Shown one piece after another: positions 23,134-34,084 of a stretch of DNA of 64,000 nucleotides. Below the pieces are notes generated by a model. That model had not been told where the DNA came from and ran no database searches. It worked only from the letters and a program-made list of their open reading frames with translations. The stretch spans positions 24,329,801-24,393,800 of the forward strand of contig JAWZYU010000019.1 of the NCBI GenBank assembly GCA_038380435.1, read 5' to 3'. Each line of letters opens with the position of its first letter. Positions within the stretch are counted from its first letter, which is position 1. The stretch is from Ryuthela nishihirai (taxonomy: Eukaryota; Arthropoda; Arachnida; Araneae; Heptathelidae). Both the position numbers and the translations under genes were made by a program.

Positions 23134-23567
23134 AAATTTATGACGTGAGTTTAAGTAGTCCTATCATTCAGTCAAAAATCTCTAGACAACTGGAAACTTT
23201 AAGCTTTTCCTCCATCTCTTCCAGATCGTCAAGAATGGAACAATTGCCTGAAAGCAAGACCTCTCTATTGTTCAAAGTTCTTACCTTATAGACCATTCTT
23301 ATATATTTTATTCTAATATTATTACTGGGGAACTTTTCTGCTAATTTTTAAACTAATGTTTATCTCTGAATATATTTTATTTAGAAAGAATATTTTTAGT
23401 ATTCATTATCAAATATCATAAACTAATTAGTAAAAATAATTTTTCTCCTAAATAAAATATATTTATAGATAAACATTAGTATAAAGATCAGTCCTCCAGT
23501 AATAATATTGGAATCAAAAATATAAGTGTCTATTTTGTCGGACTACTTAACCTGATGTCATAAATTT
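23134..23567. mobile_element. Foldback element, nested inverted repeats
   Basis: The outer arms of about 28 bp (AAATTTATGACGTGAG... at 23134-23161 and its near complement at 23540-23567) enclose a longer inner inverted repeat at about 23312-23512, with arms containing CTAATATTATTACTGG and CTAATGTTTATCT. A relative of the inner part lies at 25318-25447. There is no coding sequence. Confidence 0.6.
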
Positions 23568-23609
23568 TATCTCGTGGCTTTCTGTTATAATAGGTGTTAG
23601 TCATACTCA

Positions 23610-23756
23610 GTGCTCGTTAAAGAACATGCAAGATATCCTTGATGGAAAGCTACCATTTGCCTCCTACCAGCTATCCAGTGAGTCCCCTCCTCGGAACCTT
23701 CTCGAAGCCATCATCTTGCCATTTAGCCAATTGTGTGCAAAGAATAACCCAACTCT
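23610..23756 (+). mobile_element. SINE-A 3' fragment
   Basis: This begins at GTTAAAGAACATGC and runs to the tail-like ATAACCCAACTC. The head is missing. The TCTGAGC region is worn. Confidence 0.7.
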
Positions 23757-23794
23757 CATATTACTTATATGGGTTTTCATTTTGACTTCTGGAG

Positions 23795-23955
23795 AGACAG
23801 AGACACTCTAGATGGCCTTTACGGGAGGCTACCATCTGTCTCCTAACATCTGTCCAGTACGCCCGCTGTTCCAACTTTCTCTGAGACTTCGGGGTTCTTG
23901 TGACCTAGCCATTTAGCCGATTGTGTGCAAAAAAGTGCCTCTCAGAGGTAAAAAA
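23795..23955 (+). mobile_element. SINE-A 3' fragment
   Basis: The second tail fragment in the same orientation runs from GACACTCTAGATGGCC to CTCTCAGAGGTAAAAA. It lies 38 bp after the previous fragment, so these are two truncated insertions or a local duplication. Confidence 0.75.
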
Positions 23956-24727
23956 ATCTCTATCCATTAATATTTAAGACTATTTCTAGTAAAAAGCAAA
24001 TTAGTGGCTCTAATTTTTCCATCACAAAAGCTCATATTATTCACATCGTAGCTACTCTAGAAAGTAATGTGAAAAATGTTAAATTTTTACTGAACGTTAC
24101 CAAATGTTAATGCATTTGAGAAGCCCACAGATACAGACTTTATTACCAAGCTCAATCTCTTGAGTTCAGAGCTCCATGAACTGTGCTTCATATCGAATAA
24201 AACCATGTACATTTCTATTTTAAACAATTTAGAACAATTTGTTTACATTAAGTTTGAGTTCATTAATCGCTTTAATTTCCTCCAACGTGTAAAGTTGACT
24301 GACGTACTTTGACAGTAAATATATTTAATCAACACCACCTAGAATAGAAGACTGTTCCAGTGAGTTATGACGTCAGCTTTAATGGATTTAAAAGTGTAAA
24401 TATTTCGTATAAATTTATTTCTATTATTTGTACTTGTAAGTTTTAAAATTAATCTTATATTGATTTATATTTACAAATATACATCACTCAGGAAAAACGA
24501 TATTCGAATATATTAGCGTCATAATGATAATACTTACGAATGATTTTTTTCCCTAAATAATCAATTTTTATAAATATGTAGGTAATAGTATTAAGTTTAA
24601 TTTTTAAAACTTACCAGTAGAAATACAGAGGTAAATTATAAGGAATTTGTTTATTTTTAGGTCGGCTAATATCGACGTTATAATTTAGTGGAACGGACTT
24701 CTGTTCTAGTTGGTGGTGATTTAATAC
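23956..24727. other. AT-rich, no gene seen
   Basis: No frame, repeat or RNA gene is recognisable. Confidence 0.5.
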
Positions 24728-24795
24728 TACGCAATTTCTGTAAGACCTCTGTGGCAAGCAACTACTTGAGGGTGTATTTATTTTATTATTTTAAT
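24728..24795 (+). mobile_element. SINE-C tail fragment
   Basis: This matches the end of SINE-C: AGACCTCTGTGGCAAGCA, CTTGAGGGTGTATTTATT and an AT tail. The head is absent. Confidence 0.7.
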
Positions 24796-24897
24796 TTTTT
24801 TTCAACTTTCTGCTTATATTTCTAGTTTTATATCAGACTGATAGAAATTTTTGCTAACAGTACTAATATTACTGATGTTTCAGTAGTAAAGAATTAC

Positions 24898-25325
24898 AGG
24901 ATAAGTCCTGTAGACATGGAACTCATGAAATAATGAGCTGAAAAAAATTTGGTTTTGCCATGAGTGGGATTCGAACCCATGTCTCCAGGAAACATGTCTG
25001 TTATGCTAACCACTACACCATCAATGGCTAATATTTTCTCAGCTTAGTGACCTTATAAAATTTCTGAGGACTTATCCTGTGATTTAACGACCTGAGCGTG
25101 AGTAACAAATATTAATTCCATCTCTAATGAGGCAACAGAGTTGTCCACTTCCCAGATAGATGGCGCCACTGTGCGAATCAAATAAATAAATCCGGAAAGT
25201 TTATGAGATCATTAAGCTGAGAAAAGCATAACAGGCATGTTTCCTGGAGAAGTGGGTTTGAATCAAACTCATGGCAAAAAAAAAAAACTTTTTTTTTCCA
25301 GTTCATTATTTCATACTGACGTTTA
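24898..25325. mobile_element. Inverted-repeat element with tRNA-like arms
   Basis: Both ends carry the same sequence in opposite direction. On the left minus strand and the right plus strand are a B-box-like GGGTTCGAATCCC or GGGTTTGAATC, GGCATGTTTCCTGGAGA and an outer TCATTATTTCAT end. The left arm also has an A-box-like TGGTGTAGTGGTTAGCATA (minus strand, near 25010). The middle holds GATAGATGGCGCCACTGTGCG. Related sequences are at 46165-46450 and 57460-57545. It looks like two tRNA-derived units head to head, or one hairpin element that captured a tRNA. It is not a functional tRNA gene, since the acceptor stem does not close. Confidence 0.6.
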
Positions 25326-25447
25326 CTATAAATTTTTTTTATTTAGAAAGAAATTATTAGTATTCATTATCAGATATCATAATGCTATTTAACACAAATA
25401 ATTTTTCTCCTAAATAAAATATATTTACAGATAAACGTTAGTGTAAG
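25318..25447. repeat. Hairpin repeat related to 23312-23512
   Basis: Inverted arms with TTTATTTAGAAAGAAATTATTAG on one side and CTCCTAAATAAAATATATTTACAG on the other enclose ATTATCAGATATCATAA. The same arms and centre occur at 23380-23480. Confidence 0.6.
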
Positions 25448-25705
25448 TCTTGTCATGTGATGTTTCCAGGTTTCAGTCCTCGTTGTAACTGTATCAAGAT
25501 TTTCTTCTCTAACTCACCCTTGTCTCCTCTCAGAGATAGGAAGATGCAATGAGCTCAGATAAAGCTCTCGTCCTTCAGTTGGGTTATTAAGCCGTGCTTC
25601 AAAGTGCGTGAAATTCATAACCTATGCCACGCATGTACCAAGGATTTAGTTTCGTGGAGGGTGTTCGAGAATTTAGTTTCTGCTTGGGGTGCGTCTGAGA
25701 ATAAG
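25448..25705 (+). mobile_element. SINE-B, copy 2
   Basis: This shares with 6480-6765 the ordered phrases TGATGTTTCCAGGTT, AGATTTTCTTCTCTAACTCA, GAGCTCAGATAAAGC, CGTCCTTCAGTTGG, CTATGCCACGCATG and GAGAATTTAGTTTCTGC. The B-box-like site is GGTTTCAGTCC. Confidence 0.6.
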
Positions 25706-25739
25706 ATTTCAGTAGTTTTTCAACTAAAATACATTAGAG

Positions 25740-26940
25740 AAAAAAAATTGCAATACTTGGAAGGAGTAATTCCACTTTATTGAAATACAGGCACCTGTTA
25801 GAATACAATGATTTTTTTTTTTTGCGATTAATTGCATTACCCGAAAAAATATGGAAACTTGCACTTTACCTATCCAGTGAAGTGATATAATTAGTATGAT
25901 GCTGAACCGTCCCGCTCAGCAATAGATTTATGAACATGGTAGGGAAGGCTATCGTATGACTCTATAATGTCCTCCTGAGGGATAGAACGCCAAATAGCGC
26001 GAAGTCGCTGTTCCATTTCAGCGACAGTGGTTGGCGCACCTCTTGGGTGTTGTTAGAACTGTCGACCCATCATGTCCGAGACGTGTTCAATAAGTGAAAG
26101 GTCCAGCGAGCGTGCTGTTCATGTAGTTCCTGAACGCTTTTTGTTCATGTAGATACTGCAGACTAATGCAGGCTGTGTGGAGACTGGCGTTATCTTGTTG
26201 GCTAAAGGTTCCGTGCTGCTGAATAAATGGGACAGCCACTGGCTGCCAAATGTTGGTAACATGTCATTGGACAGTTAGAGATTCCCTTATGATGATCAGT
26301 TTTGACCGAGATGTCGACTAATGGCAACCCACACGAAGATGCCAGATGATGGAGCTGTTGACGATGTCGCACGCACTGAATGGCGTTCCTTTCCCCTGGA
26401 TGATGGTGAACACCTTGTCTACCATCGTGCTGACCAAGACAAAAACGAGATTCAGTACTAAACACCACGGCACTCCACTCTTGTTCGTTCCAGTTCTGTC
26501 TGAGGCGACACCACTAAAACATGCTTGCATGTGGGCAAATATGAGGAGCAAACGCAATGCCGGACGAGAGGCTCGCAATGAAAACTGTCAAAGCCTGTTG
26601 TTTCCCTTCCGCCTGGTAGGATTCGAGGTGTTACCTGTTGCCAGTACCTTTGCAGTTGGGTTGTAGTAGTGAATCTCTCACGTAATGTCATACGTCGCAT
26701 ATGGCGGACCTGTCGCTCCGTGGTCATACGTCGTCTTTCTGATCCTAGTCGCTGTATGCTGGATCCTTCTTGAACCCACTTGCACCGTATGTGTACCATG
26801 ATGCTGGGATTGGGACCAACAAAGTTGGCTACATATCTGTACGACAAACCAGCTGCTCTAGAGCAGATGTTCTTCTATGCTCAAAGTCTGTTAACCGTTG
26901 GAACGGCTGTCGACATCCGTGTAAGGGCTTCTTAAAACTA
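25740..26940 (-). pseudogene. Tc1-family transposase relic 3
   Basis: On the minus strand the N-terminal DNA-binding part reads SYRYVANFVGPNPSIM, then IQRLGSERRRMTTERQ and MTLRERFTTTTQLQRYWQ (about 26850-26650). The first catalytic block, FSTESRFCLGQHDGRQGV, is at about 26465-26410; the usual WSDESRF has lost its aspartate. After several frame changes the tail is readable near 26130-25920, including SGGHYRVIR. Compared with relics 1 and 2 the sequence is distinct. Lesions are frequent, so this is old. Confidence 0.75.
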
Positions 26941-26944
26941 ATCG

Positions 26945-27278
26945 ATAATATCTTATAACATGCTGGTATAAAGAGTATGAAGAAAAGAAGACTTAGGTGT
27001 GGAGGTTCAGAGAAATTTTGAGAAATGATAAAACTATTAGAGGAAGTCGTTATATCTCAAAGTTGGTAGAGACATAAAAGAAGTATGGAGGAAAGTTGCC
27101 TGAACATATACTATGTTGAAAAAGGTGTCCGGACACTTCCATGTTATGTGAATGGAAAGCCACTTTCAAAGCTCCCTAACATTGAAAATAAACCTTTTAT
27201 GCAAAAACTGTTATTGACAATAAATTGTAGATGTCACTCAAATTTCCCTAAATATTTTTCCCGAATATTTATTTAATA
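26945..27278. other. No recognisable gene
   Basis: The sequence is AT-rich; a 63-codon open frame (27085-27276) matches nothing I know. Confidence 0.4.
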
Positions 27279-27679
27279 TTTAAAGAATGAATGAAAGTTG
27301 AAGCATTTTCCTTCAACTTTTGAATTTGTGAAAAAAGACTTTAATATACAACTCTTGTAACAATTTGTTCACTAAAAATATTTTTATCATTTATATTTCA
27401 TCAATTTGTGACAGTGTCAATTTCTGACAGTGTCAATTTCCAACAATATTCGATCAATATTTAAAGAGTCATTGATGCAGGACCATTTAACCGCAGACGA
27501 CACTGTCACATTGCCTCCAAATTGATGAAATCTTAAAAAATTGTTATACAAACTGCAGATATTTATTTTTTGTGGGTGAACAAATTGTTACATGAGTTAT
27601 GTTTTATCTATTGAAGTATTTTTCTTTACAAATGTCAAAAGTTGAAGATAAATGATTCTTCTTCCATTCATTCTTTAAA
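27279..27679. mobile_element. Foldback element of about 400 bp
   Basis: The terminal sequence TTTAAAGAATGAATG is inverted at the right end. The pairing continues inward through CTTCAACTTTTGA, GTAACAATTTGTTCA and ATTTCATCAATTTG to a centre that holds short direct repeats of GACAGTGTCAATTTC. There is no coding sequence. It is probably a hairpin-type MITE. Confidence 0.7.
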
Positions 27680-27934
27680 GTTATCCTAGTTAATGAGTAA
27701 AGTGTCTTTAATGAATTCTTCTCTATTTCCATTTAATTCTGAAATATTTTAATATAATCGAAATAAATATATTATTTTATTTCAACAGATTCTAAATGCT
27801 TAGCTTTAACTTAAATTTTAAACAAATCACAACACTTGAACTTTTATGCATAATTAATATCTGTCCGTTTTTCCCCTCCTCTTGTTGAAGTCTGTCCAAG
27901 CCTGGTGCATCAAGGTGGCCTTGCCCGAACCTTG

Positions 27935-27966
27935 GAACTGCAGATTAAGAGCCTGGCGCACCCCCA
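27935..27966 (-). mobile_element. SINE-A head scrap
   Basis: A short match, TGGAACTGCAGATTAAGAGC then CTGGCGCA, corresponds to the complement of the SINE-A anticodon-to-B-box part. Confidence 0.55.
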
Positions 27967-28031
27967 CAACTCACAACCCCCGATCACATGAATGATAATA
28001 ATTGAAGAAAATGCCAATGACTCACCTGGTG

Positions 28032-28416
28032 GGGGCGGGGGTGGCTCAGTCGGTAGCGCGCCAGGCTCGTAATCTGTAGTTCCCAGGTTCGAGTCCCAGC
28101 TGGGTCAGCGTTGAGATTTATCTCCGCAAAATTCCCCGACTTGCCCACGGTCAGTAGGGGACACCGATGGGCTTGGAAAGGCCGCCGGCCGTCGAATGGG
28201 ACGTTAAGCCGTGGCTCCGTGTGCGGGAGAGCCATACCCTGTGCACGTTAAAGAACACGCTGGATGGCCTTGACGGGAGGCTACCATCTGTCTCCCAACA
28301 GCTCTTCCAGTGGGTCCCCTCCCCCAACCTTCTCTGAGCCTTCGGGGTCCATGTGACCTGGCCATTTAGCCCATGGTGTGCAAAAAAGTGCCGCTCAGAG
28401 GGAAAACAACCCAACA
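28032..28416 (+). mobile_element. SINE-A copy, full length with 12-bp TSD
   Basis: ACTCACCTGGTG at 28020-28031 and 28417-28428 is an exact target-site duplication. The head GGGGCGGGGGTGGCTCAGTCGG, B box GGTTCGAGTCCC and full body are well preserved, so this is one of the youngest copies. The tail ends GGGAAAACAACCCAAC. Confidence 0.93.
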
Positions 28417-28428
28417 ACTCACCTGGTG

Positions 28429-28810
28429 CAACATGTGATTCTTTTCCTACATAACTTGTTACCATCGATAGAAGATTAACATTTACGACATAGCAGGGCC
28501 AGATTTAGGGGGGAAAGGTCCATGATTTCCTCCTTTTGAGAATCCTAGTAAGGGTAATGGAAAACTCAAATTATTATTCTTTGGCACATTTAATGCATTT
28601 TTCATGATTTTCTTACAAACCTCTAAAACTCAAGGAAAATGTTACACAGTAATGGAAATCCATTTTTTTAACCCCACCCTTTTTTTTGGCCTTTACCCCC
28701 ATTTTCTTTTAGACTCTGTTCCGGCTCTGACAGTGCCACTAACAAAAGTTTTGTCTGGAGTTAATGGGATTTTTACCAACACGACTACTTCCCCAATTTC
28801 CGACGTATAG
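28429..28810. other. No recognisable gene
   Basis: T-rich stretches only; a 68-codon open frame (28604-28810) follows base composition. Confidence 0.45.
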
Positions 28811-29190
28811 AGGTTGGGTTGTTTTACCTCTAAGCGGCAATTTTTTGCACACCATGGGCTAAATGGCCAAGTCACATGGACCCCGAAAGCTCAGAGAATG
28901 TTGGGGGAGGGACCCACTGCAACAGTTGTTGGAAGACAAATGGTAGCCCCCAGTCAAGGCTATCCAGCGTGTCCTTTAACGTGCGCAGATACGGCTCTCC
29001 CGTACACGGGGTAACGGCTTAACGTCCCATCCGACGGACGGCGGTCTTTCCAAGCTCATAGTGTCTCCTACTGACTATGGGCAGGGAGTTTTGTGGAGTT
29101 AAATCTCAACGCTGACCCAGCTGGGACTCGAACCTGGGAACTACAGATTACGAGCCTGGTGCGTTACCGACTGAGCCACCCCCGCCCCCA
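28811..29190 (-). mobile_element. SINE-A copy, full length
   Basis: On the minus strand this has the head GGGGGCGGGGGTGGCTCAGTCGG, B box GGTTCGAGTCCC and the tail AACAACCCAACC. ACGTATAG before (28803-28810) and ACGTATATAG after (29191-29200) are the likely target duplication. Confidence 0.88.
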
Positions 29191-29196
29191 ACGTAT

Positions 29197-29572
29197 ATAG
29201 GAGTGGCTTAGTAGGAAGTGTGCCAGGCTCGTAGTCTGTAGTTCTGAACCTCAATTCCCAGCTGGGTCAGCCTTGAAATTTATATCCGCAAAATTTCGCG
29301 CTTCCCACGGTCAGTAAAGAAAACCGATGGGCTTGGAAAGGCCGCCATCCGTATGATGCGACGTTAAACCGCGACCCCATGTGCAGGAGATTCGTATCCT
29401 TTGCATGTTGAAGAACATGCTGGATGGCCGTGACGGGAGGTTACCATCTGTCTCCCAACAGCCGTTCCAATGGGTTCCCTCCCGCAACTTTCTGTGAGCC
29501 TTCGGGATCCTTGTGACCTGGCCATTTAGACCAATATGTTCAAAAAGGGCAGCACAGACGTAAAACAACCAA
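29197..29572 (+). mobile_element. SINE-A copy
   Basis: The head is worn (AGTGGCTTAGTAGGAAGTG) and the B box is spoiled, but the body and tail (ACGTAAAACAACC) follow in order. Its head faces the head of the preceding minus-strand copy with only a few bases between. Confidence 0.8.
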
Positions 29573-30267
29573 ACTTTAAAGTATCTATGAAATAAAAGTT
29601 AGATTGTTGTCTACAGACGACAAAGTGAAAATATTAGCGATTAAACCATGTGCAGCAAAATATTTTTATGCACCTGACTGAAATATTTCAGATAAGTTTC
29701 ATGCCTATTAGAATTTAATGAAATAAAAAAAAATGATAAATTTAACCTCACCTTGTTGTTAGGTATAGCAATGAAAGATCGTCATCGAAAGAAAAGATCG
29801 TAACCATGGAAACTTAAAGCATGGATTTTTAAACAGGGATTATTACTTTTTTACGTGGATTTCAATGACTAACATTTACTATGGCTTCTCTAAACGAAGT
29901 TTTCGATGTCTTTCATTACGAATTTTTGATTAACAGAAGCACTAGATGATGTTGATATTGTACACATTTTCGAATACCAGATAATCTTCCAAATGGTTTT
30001 CCAGATATAAACCCCAGTCCTATTTTGATTTCTTTGCAATTTTTTTTTTCAATTATGACATGTGGTATTCCATTGGATTTGTACCAGATCTGGACGAAAG
30101 TCTAAATGAATAAATAAATATCGAAATATTTATTAACGACCAGTAAACTACATTTTAAACGGTAGTATATTATATATTCAATATATGAACCTACAAAAAA
30201 TTCCTCGAGAGATAGGTGGAGTTAAATTACGCAGTGCAGCAAGAAAGTAAGGAGATTGAAATAAAAT
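29573..30267. other. No recognisable gene
   Basis: The sequence is AT-rich. No repeat match or frame was recognised. Confidence 0.5.
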
Positions 30268-30650
30268 TTAGGTTGTTTTATCTGCAAAAGGCACTTCTTT
30301 ACACAAAATGGACCAAATGGCCAGATCACAAAGACATCAAGGACTCCTAGAAAATTGGGGGAGGGGAACTATTGGACAGCTGTTGGGAAACAGATGGTAG
30401 CCTCCCATTAAGATCATCCGGTGTTTTCTTTAATGTGCAGAGTGTATGACTCTCCGGCACACAGTGCCACATCTTAATGATCCATCTGACGAACGCCCGC
30501 CTTTCCAAGCCCATCGGTGTCCCCTACTGACCTTTGGCATGATGGGGAGTCTTGCAGAGATAAATCTCAACTCTCAACCAGCTGGGACTCAAACCTGGAA
30601 ATTGTAGATTATGAGCCTGGCGTTCTATCGACTGAGAAACCCCAGCCCTG
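30268..30650 (-). mobile_element. SINE-A copy, worn
   Basis: The complement shows the tail, AGGTAAAACAACCT-like, then the body in order and a head with CTCAGTCGATAGAACGCCAGG and AGGTTTGAGTCCC. It is followed by sequence that also follows a minus-strand SINE-A at 63251. Confidence 0.8.
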
Positions 30651-31090
30651 GATTTTTCTCATTTAAACAGTAACATTCAGTTTTAAAATTTCGAATTCTT
30701 AATTAACAATTCTAGAGTCTAAGCTAATCACAATGCCACTTCTTCCAAAATCAAAATATAATATCCGAATCCTCGACTTTCACATTGCCTCTCCGCTGTA
30801 TGCTGCATTAGGTGAGAGTCATGTGTGACCCAAACGACCTGCGAAACTTTGATAGGCGCATCGTGGAATGCCGTGACGCGGGATCAGCTTAGCGTGTACA
30901 GCGGTAAGGAAGGCGGAAGTGGAGCCCGTCGGAAAAGAACGGAACTTCTCTCCTGACAGTCGAAATTGTTGGAAGTAGATTGCTGCGCTGAGGAAGCCAG
31001 CATATTTGAAGGACTTTTTAATAAAGTAGGACAGCACTCTTGGGCTGTATGACTGGATACTCTCGGTGGAAAAAGAAACCATAAGCTTCA
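30651..31090. repeat. Duplicated block next to SINE-A (pair with 63252-63765)
   Basis: The phrases AAAATATAATATCCGAATCC, TCATGTGTGACCC, GAAGTGGAGCCC, GATTGCTGCGCT and GCATATTT occur in the same order and orientation at 63252-63765. No frame is conserved between the two copies, so I do not call a gene. Confidence 0.7.
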
Positions 31091-31750
31091 TTTTTTAGAA
31101 TGGTGACCATTACTATTATATGTGGATTTAAAAGAGTGACATTCACTAAAACTTCTTAAAATTAACCTTCGTTTTCTTTTTAATTTCAATTTCTCTATTA
31201 ATAAACCCAGGGTCTTAGGATATTAGTATTGTAAAAATATCCGTACGCTGGAAATAACCGACACCTTCCCTGTCAGTATAAATTTTGTATGTAAAATATC
31301 CGTTGGATACATTCTAGATACGAACTCAAATTAATTAGTGTTCATACATTGAAACGAGCAATATCATTAATATTTCTTTTACACTATAAAAGAAACGGAA
31401 GGAAACGGCATATTGAATTGCAAGGATTCAGAATTATGCTCCTTTGATTACATGCATTAATTATTTCATTTATATCGTACCTTAACATTAACATTTATTG
31501 CAAAATTCCTTTTCAAATATTTATAATCATCGGTGAATTTTATTCTTATAGCAACACTAACAGAACGGATTTATGGAAACAACAACATGTCATATGGCAA
31601 TAGAACTTGATTTTGGTAAACATTTTCTTAGAAATTAAATTCCCCATCGGTTTTCAAAAATATTTCATTGTTACAACCTAATACACAATATCCTCCAAAA
31701 AGGCATTACTATTAAAATTTTTGTATTATAATGGGTACTTATTTATTTTA
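31091..31750. other. No recognisable gene
   Basis: The sequence is AT-rich. Nothing was assigned. Confidence 0.5.
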
Positions 31751-31873
31751 GCGTGCAAAAGATATGGCTTTCCAGCACACGGGATCATGACTTAAAGTCC
31801 CATCTGACGGACGACGCCCTTTTGAAGCCCATTGTTTTCCCCTATTGATCGACGGCAGGGCGGGGAGTTAGGG
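31751..31873 (-). mobile_element. SINE-A fragment
   Basis: The middle part of SINE-A (complement of GGGACTTTAAGTC..., and GGCAGGGCGGGGAG) ends abruptly at 31869-31873, where the inverted TIR element begins. Confidence 0.7.
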
Positions 31874-32896
31874 CCAAAGAAGGTCTAAGCGGAAGTGGCG
31901 ACGTACTGCAGAATTTTGCCGAAGCTGTAAGTGGCAAATTGGTGTGAAGGCATAGAATCAACTGTACGGAGCTATCTGCGCATGCGCAGTGCAATCATTT
32001 TTGCCCGCTGTAGCTGTGGTTTACCTTACTCTTGAAATATTTAATGTGATGTAATTAGTTTTTCAAACTGTCTACCACCCATGCATCTGACTGAATTGAC
32101 TATTTGCGTACAGTGGTAGCTGACCCTAAAGTTATTCATTAAGCATTTTATCCCGTTTAGGAGCGTATTTTATGATACCTGTGAGGAGCCATTTTATTCA
32201 TTTTTTTTAGTACTTTTGCAGAATTTTTAAAATTAATATGTAAATTTATACATTCAATGATCTTGCGAACATATAAGTCAATGTATGTTACAGTTTTGTT
32301 CCCTGGAGCATATCGATGTATAATAGTTGTCTGCCCTTTATTTCAATAGTACAGTTCTTTTTTCTTCTGTGGTTGATACGAGAAGTGCCTGCTGCCATCT
32401 GTTGAGAGTAAAAACTATAAATATATAAAATTTAACTGTATAAAACATGTTATTGTGCAGTACACAGAAATCTCAATTTATTATAATATACTAAATGTTG
32501 TAGTGTTTAAAATATTTAAATTTTCTTTTTGCTGCTACGTTTTCAGCTGCTACCTGTTTTAAAAAATAAGATTTTTTAAGGAAAATAATTTTAATTGTTT
32601 TTTGTTATTTTCTTTCCAAACGAAAAGAAAAATTATAATGGTATCTCATAAAAGGAAATATGTTGAAAGTGAAGAATTTTGAGTCAAATAGCAATAAGTA
32701 AAATTAGTCACGTGGTGCAAACAATAGAAAACATTTCTCGGCAGTGAACAAAGAACGCAGGAAACTGCTCCACTATCTGGCTTAAGTGTCTTCACTGCAA
32801 TACACGATTTTGCCATGTTTAGAGGGCGTTGCAACCAAAACGTTTACATTCGAAGTATGGAAGTGTCTCTCTTCTCCCTTAGACATCATTGGCCTT
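31874..32896 (-). mobile_element. Non-autonomous TIR DNA element, copy 2 (inverted)
   Basis: The ends CAAAGAAGGTCTAAGCGGAAG and (complement) CCAATGATGTCTAAGGGAGA match those of 5098-6127, and the interior matches in reverse complement, with GGTAGCTGACCCTAAAG and CCTGGAGCATATCGATGTA as clear landmarks. The left side abuts a SINE-A fragment. The right side does not continue that SINE, and no target duplication is visible, so this copy has been rearranged or arrived with part of its flank. It carries the palindrome TGCGCATGCGCA at 31977-31988. Confidence 0.7.
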
Positions 32897-33424
32897 GTGC
32901 CCCAGAAGAAAGAACACTGAAAGTTGTTCTACTCCTAGGTGGAAGCACTCACACTGACATCACCCTGCTATCAGTCCCAAGTAGAAAATTCCATGAGTCT
33001 TCTTTCTTCACAGTCCACTCCTGTTCCACAAAGATCCGACTTTACTTACAATAATGGAGGGTCAGGAAAGCACTATTTAATTATCCTTTCCTTTTCTACT
33101 TTGCAGTTCGATCCTACTAGCGCAAAATTTAAAACATTTCGGTTACCCACCCATCCTACCTCAAATTCATTCGCTCGAAACCGCTGTTAATTATCATCAT
33201 CATCAGTGAAAAAACATTTTCTCTGGATATATTCTAGTCTTTCGACCCTCTCCTCGAGATGGTAAGGTTCGATAATGCTCGAAAGTTAATAACGTTTATG
33301 TTACAAAACCTTGATAAAAAAAATTCTTAAATCCTATGGAAAAGATTCGCAACAAGTAAAAATTTGATTGTTTCACTCTAGCAAAATTTGCGCTTAGTCA
33401 GATCCTCTGGTCAAGGAAACTGTG
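32897..33424. other. No recognisable gene
   Basis: Open frames at 32815-33190 begin inside the TIR element and resemble nothing known. A short CATCATCATCATCAG run lies near 33194. Confidence 0.4.
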
Positions 33425-33960
33425 CAGACTTAGTTAAAGATGTTTTCTTTGTCTAACCTTGCTATTAGGTTGTTTCTCTGCATCGAGTAAGCAGTACAAT
33501 TCAGCAAAACATGAAACACCGTTTCTTTTGCGTTGCACGTCTAACTATTGGAGGAAAGAACCTTTCTCATCTTGAAAAGTGAGTCGTTCAAGAGTGATGC
33601 ACCTGTTCTGAGTCTGGTGATGCACACAAAATTTCTTCTTGAAAGGTGCAGATTATTTAGTGGAAGGATCTTGTTCTCTGCTAATTGTCGATGATTGATC
33701 TTTCTTTCAGCGATGACTTGGAAGTGATGTAAGAAGTTCTCCTTTAGCTTTTCTTTATTTAATTTAGAAACATAAAAATTACCAATTTTATGGTATTTTT
33801 CATTGTTAAGGGCCGACTTTGCTAAAAAAAAATCAGCAATTTCGTTTCCCTGGATACCTATATGTCCAGGGATCCATTGCAAAGTTATTGTGGATCCTTT
33901 TTAAATTATTTGATCGTTTGTCTCAAGGATGTTTTGGAAAAGCCCATTATTCTTGGACTA
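33425..33960 (-). mobile_element. Jockey-like LINE fragment: RNase H and C-terminal knuckle
   Basis: On the minus strand, WIPGHIGIQGNEIAD at about 33880-33840 is the C-terminal RNase H motif of LINE and jockey-type polyproteins. It is followed by CITRLRTGASLLNDSLF and, after a stop or shift, by CNAKETVFHVLLNCTAYS, the usual Cys/His tail. Upstream parts are frame-broken and the reverse transcriptase is absent, as in a 5'-truncated insertion. Confidence 0.8.
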
Positions 33961-34084
33961 CATGGATCATCCCGCAGAAATAACAAAGATGAGCTACTGT
34001 GTGTAAGCACAAGTAAATTAGACTTTGGATGTTTTAAATACTACTTTAGAGCTATTTCAATTGCAATAAACTAAGTAGTCATAA
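33961..34084. other. No recognisable gene
   Basis: A short spacer between the jockey fragment and the Tc1 relic. Confidence 0.4.

Noticed and set aside
24958..25022. tRNA gene on the minus strand
   Set aside because: A- and B-box-like sites are present, but the acceptor stem does not close and the same sequence recurs as an arm of a repeat.
28032..28105. tRNA gene (head of a SINE-A)
   Set aside because: It has promoter boxes, but it is the head of a 385-bp repeat with target duplications and lacks a closing acceptor stem.
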